Of a stretch of 14,300 bases of DNA, positions 1 to 6,942 are shown piece by piece. Within the stretch, counting starts at the first letter, position 1, and each line of letters starts with the position of its first letter. Made by a program: the position numbers and the translations under genes. The stretch covers positions 1 to 14,300 of the forward strand of contig CAXQZM010000044.1 in assembly GCA_964228455.1 (NCBI GenBank), given 5' to 3'. This DNA is from CAXQZM01 sp964228455. GTDB taxonomy: Bacteria > Pseudomonadota > Alphaproteobacteria > UBA7985. The notes below the pieces were generated by a model that was not told the DNA's origin, did not search any database, and saw nothing but the letters and a program-made list of their open reading frames with translations.

Positions 1-2
1 AA

Positions 3-335
3 ATTATTACCTTTCGTGGGTCATATGAAGTTGGCCTTAGGCGCACTTGCGTGGTTAGTTTAGAGGAGTTCATTGAGAAGCTAAGCGGTTTATTTGAGCG
101 GTCTTTCACCCTCTCGCCTTCGGCGCCAGCGCTACCGGAGGGGTCAGAAGAAGCCGAGGAATTTCCATATTCAGGTGTGGCGCTACTAGATCTTTTGGGA
201 GACGAGATAGCCCTTAATGCTTCATCTTTTCCAAGGAAGTCAGGCGCTGAATTGCCAAATTATAAGCTGGATGAGGTCGAGATGGAGCAGCGCCCTAATC
301 CTTTCTCAATTCTAGGGGCGCTCAAGAAGGGTTAA
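3..335 (+). CDS. YceD/DUF177 family protein, C-terminal part (gene starts left of window)
   Basis: The open frame runs from the window edge without a stop, so the GTG at 51 is internal and the true start lies outside. The 110 visible residues match the C-terminal half of the alphaproteobacterial DUF177 (YceD) family. This includes the TCVVSLEEF block (around codons 16-24), an acidic middle, a short LLDLLGDEIAL segment, a PRKSGAE motif and the closing PNPFSILGALKK. The family is associated with ribosomal/23S rRNA metabolism in bacteria and plants, and its exact role in alphaproteobacteria is not settled. The usual conserved neighbour downstream in many genomes (rpmF or plsX) is absent. Instead the gene ends 29 bp from the convergent end of dnaE2. 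Family assignment is from remembered motifs. Confidence 0.8.
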   Translation: MITFRGSYEVGLRRTCVVSLEEFIEKLSGLFERSFTLSPSAPALPEGSEEAEEFPYSGVALLDLLGDEIALNASSFPRKSGAELPNYKLDEVEMEQRPNPFSILGALKKG

Positions 336-364
336 TTAATATCGTGTGTGCCCGCTCAGTGGTG

Positions 365-3300
365 CTAAAAAAAGTCTCGGCTTGGGAATATTGTTTTGGG
401 TTGTTTCCTTGGGCGTGCTGGTCGGCGGGGATTTAATTTACTTTTAATTTTCTGAGAACCTATTCTAGATTGGTTTCCTAGATCTTCATAACTAATTGCC
501 TTATCAACGTCGGCCATAAGCGCATCAATCCTCTGCTTCTCTGATGATTTTTCCGTTGGGCTATTCCCATTTCTCCCATACTTAGGCAGAGTGTGAAGCA
601 TAGGAGAAAGGTCAGTAATGGTCTCAGCAATTAAGTGTACCACTAGACCTTGCTTTTCCAGCTTGCCTTCAATTTTCATAAAGCGGGCATTAATAACTAT
701 TTGCTTAAATTTTTCATAAACTGACGGCCAAATTACAATGTTTGAACTGCCACTTTCATCTTCTAAAGTTACAAATACTACACCTGATGCAGTCCCTGGT
801 CTCTGCCGAGTTAAGACTAATCCACAAACAGAAGCAAAAGTGCCAGTGGGCATTTTCTGTAACTCTTGAGCAAGTTTGACTGAGCCATTTTTACTTTTAG
901 GCACATATGATCGAAGCAGTTTAATAGGGTGTGATCTAAGAGTTAGCTGAAGGATAGTATAATCTTCTAGAACCTGTTCGCCTTCACTCATAATAGGAAA
1001 AGTGGTTTTGGTTTCTTTTATATCTTCGCCCTCATCAAATAAAGGTAGGGGGTCTGGAGCTTTGAGTGGTGCGATAGCCCATAGAGCATCTCTCCGGCTA
1101 ATGTGGAGTGCTGAAAAAGCATCAGCTTCTGCTAGCTTTGTTAGAGCTGATGGAGACAATCCTGCTCGCCTCCAAACATCCTCTGGCTCATTATAGCCGT
1201 TTCCACGGGCGCTCACGATCCAGTTTGCATCATCGTGAGAAAGGCCTTTAATCTGTCTAAATCCAAGGCGTATAGATAGCTTTCCATCGTTATTCCGCTC
1301 AAGGCTATGGTCATTTTGTGAGTGATTGATGCAAACAGGCAGTACTTCTACTCCATGTTCTCGCACATCTCGGACTAGTTGGGCGGGAGCGTAAAACCCC
1401 ATAGGTTGGGAGTTTAATAGGGAACATGTGAATATGGCTGGATAGTGCTTTTTCATCCAAGCGCTAGCGTAGACTAGATAGGCAAAGCTAGCAGCGTGAG
1501 ATTCTGGGAACCCGTATTCTCCAAAACCTTCAATTTGTTTAAAGCAGCGAGCTGCAAAATCTATATCGTAGCCATGATCAACCATCCCTTGAATGAAGCG
1601 CTTAGCATAAAGTCCAATTTCTCCATTTTTTCGGAAAGTTGCCATTGCTCTGCGAAGGCCATCTGCTTCGGAAGGGGTAAATCCAGCTCCTGTTATGGCA
1701 ATTTGCATTGCCTGCTCTTGAAATAGTGGCACGCCCAGTGTTTTTCCCAGGACTTCTTTTAAAGCTTCAGAGGGGTAATCGATTTCTTCCTCGCCATTCC
1801 GTCTTTTCAGATAAGGGTGAACCATCCCCCCCTGAATTGGACCGGGGCGAACAATCGCGACCTCAATTACCAAGTCATAAAACTGGCGCGGTTTCATTCT
1901 AGGCAGAAATGCCATTTGCGCGCGACTTTCCACCTGGAAGACGCCTATAGAATCTGCCTGGCAAAGCATCTCATAAACTTCAGGGTCTTCCGGGGGGATA
2001 TTTGAAAGTGATAAGTCTCGCATCTCATGTTGGCGCAACATATCAAAGCTTTTGCGTAGAGCTGTCAGCATCCCAAGCGCTAGTATATCAACTTTGAGTA
2101 TTCCTAATGCCTCAATATCGTCTTTGTCCCATTCAATGACTGTCCTGTCCTCCATTGCTGCATTCTCAATCACACATAGCTCATCAAGCCGACCACGTGT
2201 TATTATGAAGCCACCAACATGTTGCCCAAGATGTCTTGGGAATCCAACAATTTGACTCACAAGCTCAAGTGTTAATTTTAGGCGTCGTTCTTCAGGGTTA
2301 AGTCCTAACTTTTTTATTAAATCGGGAGTTGGGGATTCATGAGACCAGGAGCTCCAGGAATGTGAGTTGAGTTTAGAGATTACATCGTCACTCAGTCCCA
2401 TTACCTTACCCACCTCGCGTATTGCCATTCGACTGCGATAATGAGTTACTGTGGCGCAAAGCCCTGATCGATGACGGCCAAAGCGATTATAAATGTACTG
2501 GATAACTTCTTCGCGTCGTTCATGCTCGAAGTCTACATCTATATCAGGAGGTTCATTGCGTGCTTCAGATACGAAACGTTCAAATACCATCGATATTAGA
2601 TCAGGAGGTGCCTGGGTAATCCCCATTAAATAGCAGACAACAGAATTAGCCGCTGACCCACGCCCTTGGCATAGGATACCTTGAGATTTTGCGAAACTTA
2701 CAACATCCTCTACGGTCAAAAAATAAGGCGCATAGTCTAGTTTGTCGATTAGCTTTAATTCGTGAGATAGTAATTCTAAAACACGGGTTGGTGGCCCTTC
2801 AGGGTATCTTGTTTTAAGGCCTGCGTCGCAAAGGTCTCTGAGTCGCTCTTGTGGAGACTGACCTCTGGGAGTTATTTCGTCAGGGTATTCGTAACGCAAC
2901 TCATCAAGCGAGAAATCGCACCGTTCTTCGACAGTTTTTGCTCGTTCTAATGCCTCTGGATAGGCTTTATATAGCGGCTCTAAATCTTTCAGGCATGCTT
3001 CCTCATTTTGTAGAGCCTCTCGTCCTAAATTGTCTATGTTTCGTCCCAAACGCAAGCAAGCCAGAACATCAGCTAAAGGACGACGGCTAGAGTGATGCAG
3101 TATAGGCTGGTTAGCTGCAATAAGTGGCACGTCGGTTGCTTCACTTAACGTAGCTAGATCTTTCAAGCGCACTTGGTCATAGCCATCAAATTTATGACTT
3201 ATGACTAAAGAAAGTTGGTCTCCAAAAACATTTTTCAGCTGTTTTAGTGTTTTTGCACAAGGGTTTTCTAAGCAGGCAAGTACTTCACATTGCTTAAGAT

Positions 3301-3640
3301 TTTCTAGAACGTCTTTCAGTTCCAGGTAGCATCCACCTTTTCCGGCACGACGCTTTCCAAGAGTCAGTAATTTACATAATTCAGCATAACCTGATCGGGT
3401 GCGAGGTAGAACGCCAATTTCTTCTGGCACATCAACTAATGTCAGTCGGCTCCCTGGGATAAATTTTAATCCGGCGGTTTTAGCTGCTACATGTGCGCGA
3501 ACCAGACCAGAAGTTGTATTAGTATCACAAATACCTAAGCTAGATAGAGCTAAGTTCTTGGCAGATTCTACCATTTCCTGTGGGTGTGAAGCACCGTGCA
3601 GAAAAGAAAAGTTAGTGCGAGCAAGTAGTTCTGGAAACAT
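365..3640 (-). CDS. dnaE2: Error-prone DNA polymerase III alpha subunit DnaE2 (ImuC)
   Basis: This is the catalytic polymerase of the SOS mutasome. It extends past lesions and causes damage-induced mutagenesis together with ImuA and ImuB. It has 1091 residues, a normal length. Visible parts are an N-terminal PHP domain (about 1-200, with FSFLHGASHP at 11-20 and CDTNTTSG near 38-45), the palm motif GRGSAANS (about 326-333), the catalytic PDIDVDFEHERREE block (about 365-378), and the second acidic motif KVDILALGM (Asp at about 518). A C-terminal OB-fold follows (about 955-1035). A long basic Arg/Pro/Lys tail then ends in SRDFF, close to the C-terminal PxSRDFH-like tail I recall in this family. 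The start 12 bp after imuB puts the expected N-terminal FPELLARTNFSF in place. It is the last gene of the imuA-imuB-dnaE2 operon, with no separate promoter seen, so it is expected to follow the SOS box upstream of imuA. Confidence 0.97.
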   Translation of the reverse strand: MFPELLARTNFSFLHGASHPQEMVESAKNLALSSLGICDTNTTSGLVRAHVAAKTAGLKFIPGSRLTLVDVPEEIGVLPRTRSGYAELCKLLTLGKRRAGKGGCYLELKDVLENLKQCEVLACLENPCAKTLKQLKNVFGDQLSLVISHKFDGYDQVRLKDLATLSEATDVPLIAANQPILHHSSRRPLADVLACLRLGRNIDNLGREALQNEEACLKDLEPLYKAYPEALERAKTVEERCDFSLDELRYEYPDEITPRGQSPQERLRDLCDAGLKTRYPEGPPTRVLELLSHELKLIDKLDYAPYFLTVEDVVSFAKSQGILCQGRGSAANSVVCYLMGITQAPPDLISMVFERFVSEARNEPPDIDVDFEHERREEVIQYIYNRFGRHRSGLCATVTHYRSRMAIREVGKVMGLSDDVISKLNSHSWSSWSHESPTPDLIKKLGLNPEERRLKLTLELVSQIVGFPRHLGQHVGGFIITRGRLDELCVIENAAMEDRTVIEWDKDDIEALGILKVDILALGMLTALRKSFDMLRQHEMRDLSLSNIPPEDPEVYEMLCQADSIGVFQVESRAQMAFLPRMKPRQFYDLVIEVAIVRPGPIQGGMVHPYLKRRNGEEEIDYPSEALKEVLGKTLGVPLFQEQAMQIAITGAGFTPSEADGLRRAMATFRKNGEIGLYAKRFIQGMVDHGYDIDFAARCFKQIEGFGEYGFPESHAASFAYLVYASAWMKKHYPAIFTCSLLNSQPMGFYAPAQLVRDVREHGVEVLPVCINHSQNDHSLERNNDGKLSIRLGFRQIKGLSHDDANWIVSARGNGYNEPEDVWRRAGLSPSALTKLAEADAFSALHISRRDALWAIAPLKAPDPLPLFDEGEDIKETKTTFPIMSEGEQVLEDYTILQLTLRSHPIKLLRSYVPKSKNGSVKLAQELQKMPTGTFASVCGLVLTRQRPGTASGVVFVTLEDESGSSNIVIWPSVYEKFKQIVINARFMKIEGKLEKQGLVVHLIAETITDLSPMLHTLPKYGRNGNSPTEKSSEKQRIDALMADVDKAISYEDLGNQSRIGSQKIKSKLNPRRPARPRKQPKTIFPSRDFF

Positions 3641-3652
3641 ATTACTTGATGA

Positions 3653-5125
3653 TTATCCAAACTCTCCAGCAACAAACCATCTTGGCTCATCATTTCGATA
3701 AAGCCAAAGCCTAGGTCCCTCTTCCGTCTGCACGCACCAGTAGTCACGCTGACCGCACCATCCATGCGTCATCCGCCACCAAGGAGGGCTTATTCGCTCT
3801 GGCCCCGTAACACTGTGCACGTTCCTGACTTGCCGCCGCCAACGGAAGATTGATGGAGGGCCATCAGGTGCATTAGTAATTATTTCGATTGGTTCTCCCC
3901 GAGGTAAGGTCATTTCTGGGCGAGGCCCAAGAGGCGAGGGCAGATTGGTTTCAATTTTTGTGAGTGTGGGCCTCATGATTATCTGTTCTTCTGGTATATG
4001 AGTAGCTTGCGGGGTCAGGTAGCGTAAGTTCTCAAAGCCCAAACGGTTACCTAGATTTGTAAGTAAATCAGTGTTGGTGATCTCCAGCTCTTCTTTGCTT
4101 AGTAGAGCGCTTTGTTCATCCTTTAATACTGCCACACTTTTTGCATGCAGAGTTAACGATTCAAAACCGTAGTCGCTGTGTAAGGTTTCCAATTTATCTT
4201 CAAGTAGATTGAGGATTAGTGCCGTATTGCGTGTTGGGCTGGCAAATCCGCAATTTAGTGTTTGCATTTGCCCATCAGTTTTTAGGGCGCAAAGAGTAAG
4301 TTCGGTAAGTCCTAGATCACGATTTCTAAGGACTAAAAGTAGTTGCGTAATTAGTTTTTCAGCAGCTAAAATTAAATCGCTAAGCATGCTCAGTGGGTCA
4401 GGGAATTTAAGTTCTGCACTGAGTGGGCTCTCTGGTGGTAGTGGTGTTAGTGGTTCACTGTGGGTTCCAATTGTTTGGCCTAGCCTATCTACAACTTCTC
4501 GCCCGTACCGACGTGTAAGTTGCTTACGGTCTAGTTGCATAAGGTCATAGATTGTTTTGATGCCTAGTCGGTTTAGGGATTCAACTATTTGCTCTTCTAG
4601 GCGCAGAGCTTTTATTGGGAAAAGGTTTAGAGCGTAAGAGCCTTGGCCATAAGAGAGGATGGTATTTTCTGACCCATAATGCGTTAGTGCCCAGCCTGCG
4701 CCTTTAGTGTCTGCAATGGCTGCTCGCACATTGAGACCGATATTTTTCAAAGCATCTATGACTTGCGTCATGAGCTGCTCTTCACCTCCATAGAGTCTAG
4801 GAATCCCTGTAATATCAATCACGAGACTATCCTCTCCATCAAGAGCTACCAGTGGGCTAAATTGTTGACAAAAATATCCAATCTTTAACAAGTCTTCTGA
4901 TAGGCGTTTTCTATCTAGAGGAGCAACAATTAGGCCTGGTATTAATGCATAGGCATCAGCTAGCTGTTGACCGTGTCTTAGGCCTCTAGTTATTGCGGCG
5001 GGGCTAAGAGTGGCCAAACGCTGTGTGTTTTTCACCCATTCTGTAAGCGCATGAGGTGGTGGGTTCTGAGACTTTGATGCCAAGTCTGTTCCAAGGTGAT
5101 TAAACCACAGATAAAGTAGGCGCAT
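3653..5125 (-). CDS. imuB: ImuB, Y-family-like (non-catalytic) mutasome protein
   Basis: This 490-residue protein is the Y-family polymerase homologue that bridges DnaE2, the beta clamp and ImuA. The N-terminus (RLLYLWFNHLGTDL) follows the ImuB pattern and lacks the metal-binding acidic residues of an active Y-family polymerase. Where active enzymes have a SIDE-type motif, this one reads GEDSLVIDITG (about 97-107) followed by LYGGEEQL. The helix-hairpin-helix/little-finger region lies near 180-330. The C-terminus carries the typical ImuB tail with PPWWR, RDYWCVQTEEGPRLWLYR and a closing RWFVAGEFG. The start overlaps the end of imuA by 26 bp and has an AGAGGG ribosome-binding sequence 2 nt before the ATG, suggesting coupled translation. 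I could not confidently pick out a clamp-binding QxxLxLF motif. The active-site loss is the family norm, not damage. Confidence 0.95.
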   Translation of the reverse strand: MRLLYLWFNHLGTDLASKSQNPPPHALTEWVKNTQRLATLSPAAITRGLRHGQQLADAYALIPGLIVAPLDRKRLSEDLLKIGYFCQQFSPLVALDGEDSLVIDITGIPRLYGGEEQLMTQVIDALKNIGLNVRAAIADTKGAGWALTHYGSENTILSYGQGSYALNLFPIKALRLEEQIVESLNRLGIKTIYDLMQLDRKQLTRRYGREVVDRLGQTIGTHSEPLTPLPPESPLSAELKFPDPLSMLSDLILAAEKLITQLLLVLRNRDLGLTELTLCALKTDGQMQTLNCGFASPTRNTALILNLLEDKLETLHSDYGFESLTLHAKSVAVLKDEQSALLSKEELEITNTDLLTNLGNRLGFENLRYLTPQATHIPEEQIIMRPTLTKIETNLPSPLGPRPEMTLPRGEPIEIITNAPDGPPSIFRWRRQVRNVHSVTGPERISPPWWRMTHGWCGQRDYWCVQTEEGPRLWLYRNDEPRWFVAGEFG

Positions 5126-5615
5126 AGCCCTCTACCTTTAGTTCACTTAAAGAACCCTTTTTGTTTTTAATTTGCTTCCAATGGCTCAAGGGGAGATGGT
5201 GTTCTTGCGGCTTCTTAGGCGCTATATGCCATCGTTCTTGCGCCGCTGAACTAAAACTTTGAAAGCTGCTGGGCAGGATAACGATAAGCGATGCGCCTTT
5301 TGCTTCAGTTGCTAGTTTAAACCGCCGTGACTGTATGAGGTCATAGGGTTGGTTAAGCACTAGTGCTGCAGTCTTGATGGTTCCGGATCTAAGTACTTGT
5401 TCGGTTGCCCAGTATGCTTCCCTAATCGAAGGTGCACAGACTAATAGAGTTTCGGGATTAAGGCTAGGCAACGCTGCTAGGCCGGGAGCTAATATCCAGG
5501 TTGAAGACTCATTGTTTATTAAAGTTAGGGCAGCTGAAAAAGCAGATGCAGGTGTTCCTGTAGCCATTAGCTCGATATAAGTTAGGTCTTGGAAGTGTTC
5601 TCTGAGAATCGTCAT
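5100..5615 (-). CDS. imuA: ImuA, RecA-like mutasome accessory protein (short form)
   Basis: This is the first gene of the SOS mutasome operon. ImuA is a RecA/SulA-like protein needed for ImuB-DnaE2 mutagenesis. The 171 residues align with the core of alphaproteobacterial ImuA: YIELMATGTPASAF (where the family has HEIFG-like sequence), GLAALPSLNPETLLVCAP, an AYWATEQVLRSG helix, ALVLNQPYDL, and SRRFKLATEAKGASLIVIL followed by ERWHIAP. Many family members are about 220-270 residues with an extra N-terminal segment, and this copy lacks roughly 50 of those residues. The next in-frame ATG (5567) would cut into a conserved block, so 5615 is preferred although it has no ribosome-binding sequence and sits 2 nt from the SOS box. 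It may be translated from a leaderless message. Its end overlaps imuB. Confidence 0.88.
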   Translation of the reverse strand: MTILREHFQDLTYIELMATGTPASAFSAALTLINNESSTWILAPGLAALPSLNPETLLVCAPSIREAYWATEQVLRSGTIKTAALVLNQPYDLIQSRRFKLATEAKGASLIVILPSSFQSFSSAAQERWHIAPKKPQEHHLPLSHWKQIKNKKGSLSELKVEGYAPTLSVV

Positions 5616-5617
5616 TT

Positions 5618-5632
5618 GTTCTTGAAATGTTC
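5618..5632 (-). promoter_or_regulatory. LexA (SOS) box of the imuA-imuB-dnaE2 operon
   Basis: The plus strand reads GTTC-TTGAAAT-GTTC, an exact GTTC-N7-GTTC direct repeat, which is the alphaproteobacterial LexA operator. It lies 2 nt upstream of the imuA ATG (5615). A TTGACT -35-like hexamer sits at 5653-5648 on the minus strand. Seventeen bases further on is a weak -10 that falls inside the box, so bound LexA would cover the promoter. The match to the known site, and the gene it controls being a classic SOS operon, make this secure. The exact promoter hexamers are inferred. Confidence 0.9.
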
Positions 5633-5729
5633 TATTTTTTATAATTAAGTCAAGAAAGATTTTTGAGATAATTTGATTAAAAAGCTTTTAGGGAGAGCGG
5701 CGCACGTCGCAATAAATTTTAAACGGCTC

Positions 5730-5758
5730 TTGGCATATGCTTCCCTGGCCCCTAGAAT
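5730..5758 (+). promoter_or_regulatory. Sigma-70-type promoter of the AI-2E family gene, leaderless geometry
   Basis: TTGGCA at 5730-5735 and TAGAAT at 5753-5758 are each one base from consensus and are separated by exactly 17 bp. Transcription would begin 6-7 bases after the -10, that is at about 5764-5765, which coincides with the ATG at 5765. No purine-rich ribosome-binding sequence precedes that ATG. This fits a leaderless message. It is inferred from sequence only. Confidence 0.55.
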
Positions 5759-5764
5759 CACTTC

Positions 5765-6910
5765 ATGAGTAAAACGAGAAAAGGACCTAATCCTCTTTAT
5801 AAATGGTGGATTACGCAGACTGATAACCGTCAGGTTGTAGTTTTTGTTCTGTTCGCCGCTGCTCTGATGGCTTCATTTTACTTTCTTGGGCAGCATTTCG
5901 CACCAGCGATTGTAGCCCTAATAATAGCATATGTTCTTGATGGACCTACGACTTGGCTTCAGAAGTATGGATTTAATCGTTTGTGGGCGGTAATTACAGT
6001 GCTGATATCCAATGTTATACTTCTAGTTATTGGGATAGGGACATTAGTACCAGCTTTAAGCGGCCAAATCGTCCGTATTGGCCCAGACGTGGCCGATGCT
6101 ATTGAGCGAATGCGCCCAATAATGACAGAATATATGGCAAGCAATGCGTGGCTTTTAGGGCCTGCTGCTGCGGATAATCTTTTCGCAAATACTCGAGGAT
6201 TGTTAGATCAATTGCTGGGTCAAGAAGGAGGGCTAACTGGAGCCGTTCTTCAGTTAAATGGTCTACTGTCCGGTGCTATGGATGTCATTATATACACTAT
6301 TTTAGTTCCTCTAATGACGTTCTTTTTCTTAAAAGATCGAGACATCATTATGATTGGAATGGGCCGCTATCTGCCGACTGAAAGCGAATTGATCGAGCGG
6401 GTTTGGCGACAAACAAACATATCTATTTCCGCATATATTCGCGGGAAATTATTCGAAATCGTTCTCCTGGGATTTGTCACATACATTGTATTTTCAGTTA
6501 TTGGATCTGAATGGGCATTAACCATAGCAATACTCACGGGTATTTCTCCTGTGATACCCATTTTTGGTGCTGTGGCCGCAGGACTAATTATGGCAATATT
6601 GACATTTGCAGAGTACATTGCGTCTCAAACTATTGGTTTGCCTGTAAGTGGAGAAAGTGAAGTACTTACTTTCTGGTTTTTGGCTACTTGTTGGATTGCT
6701 TATATTGCACTGCAATTTGTCGACGGCAATTTATTACAACCCCTACTTTTCTCTGAGGTTGTAAAGCTTCACCCAATAGCAATATTTGTTGCGATACTAG
6801 TTTTTGGCGGTTTATTTGGAGTTTGGGGTTTGTTTTTTGCTATTCCTGCAGCGACCCTGGTCCGCGCTATCCTGGTATCTTGGCCAGGATTAGAGGAGCC
6901 ATCCACTTGA
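5765..6910 (+). CDS. AI-2E family transporter (PerM/YdiK-like membrane protein)
   Basis: This is a 381-residue inner-membrane protein of the AI-2E transporter/PerM superfamily. Members are assigned to autoinducer-2 export, Na+/H+ antiport or unknown transport, so the substrate here is open. Hydrophobic segments lie near 24-65 and 70-105, and a large soluble loop runs over about 105-170. Further membrane segments follow from about 170 to the end. Typical signatures are visible: ISPVIPIFGAVAAG (about 261-274), DGNLLQPLLFSEVVKLHP (about 320-337), and the closing GGLFGVWGLFFAIPAA block. The ATG has no ribosome-binding sequence but sits where the promoter at 5730-5758 would start transcription. 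It is divergent from imuA and its stop codon overlaps the -35 hexamer of rmuC. It is unrelated in function to the repair genes on either side. Confidence 0.9.
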   Translation: MSKTRKGPNPLYKWWITQTDNRQVVVFVLFAAALMASFYFLGQHFAPAIVALIIAYVLDGPTTWLQKYGFNRLWAVITVLISNVILLVIGIGTLVPALSGQIVRIGPDVADAIERMRPIMTEYMASNAWLLGPAAADNLFANTRGLLDQLLGQEGGLTGAVLQLNGLLSGAMDVIIYTILVPLMTFFFLKDRDIIMIGMGRYLPTESELIERVWRQTNISISAYIRGKLFEIVLLGFVTYIVFSVIGSEWALTIAILTGISPVIPIFGAVAAGLIMAILTFAEYIASQTIGLPVSGESEVLTFWFLATCWIAYIALQFVDGNLLQPLLFSEVVKLHPIAIFVAILVFGGLFGVWGLFFAIPAATLVRAILVSWPGLEEPST

Positions 6911-6929
6911 CATTGTTCGTGATACGTTC
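6907..6929 (+). promoter_or_regulatory. LexA (SOS) box with -35 hexamer upstream of rmuC
   Basis: GTTC-GTGATAC-GTTC at 6915-6929 is a second exact GTTC-N7-GTTC repeat, in the 32-bp gap before rmuC. A perfect TTGACA (6907-6912) lies 2 bp upstream of it and overlaps the stop of the preceding gene. Seventeen bases later a poor -10 region (6930-6935) would place the transcript start at the GTG of rmuC (6943). The repeat is exact. That it is a working LexA site at this gene is inferred from motif and position. Confidence 0.75.
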
Positions 6930-6942
6930 TTCTCGTTATTAA

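Noticed and set aside
1002..3701. Several plus-strand open frames of 60-100 codons opposite dnaE2
   Set aside because: They are antisense shadows of a well-conserved polymerase gene. They show no family motifs or ribosome-binding sites.
4453..4467. Third exact GTTC-N7-GTTC repeat, inside imuB
   Set aside because: It lies in the middle of coding sequence far from any start. A single chance match in a window this size is expected, so I do not call it an operator.
3653..5125. Loss of Y-family catalytic acidic residues in ImuB as a sign of gene decay
   Set aside because: Lack of these residues is normal for ImuB, and the rest of the protein is intact.
5139..5153. GTTC-N7-GAAC inverted repeat near the end of imuA
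   Set aside because: It is an inverted rather than direct repeat, with only a 4-bp stem, within coding sequence. It is not the alphaproteobacterial SOS pattern and not a convincing terminator.
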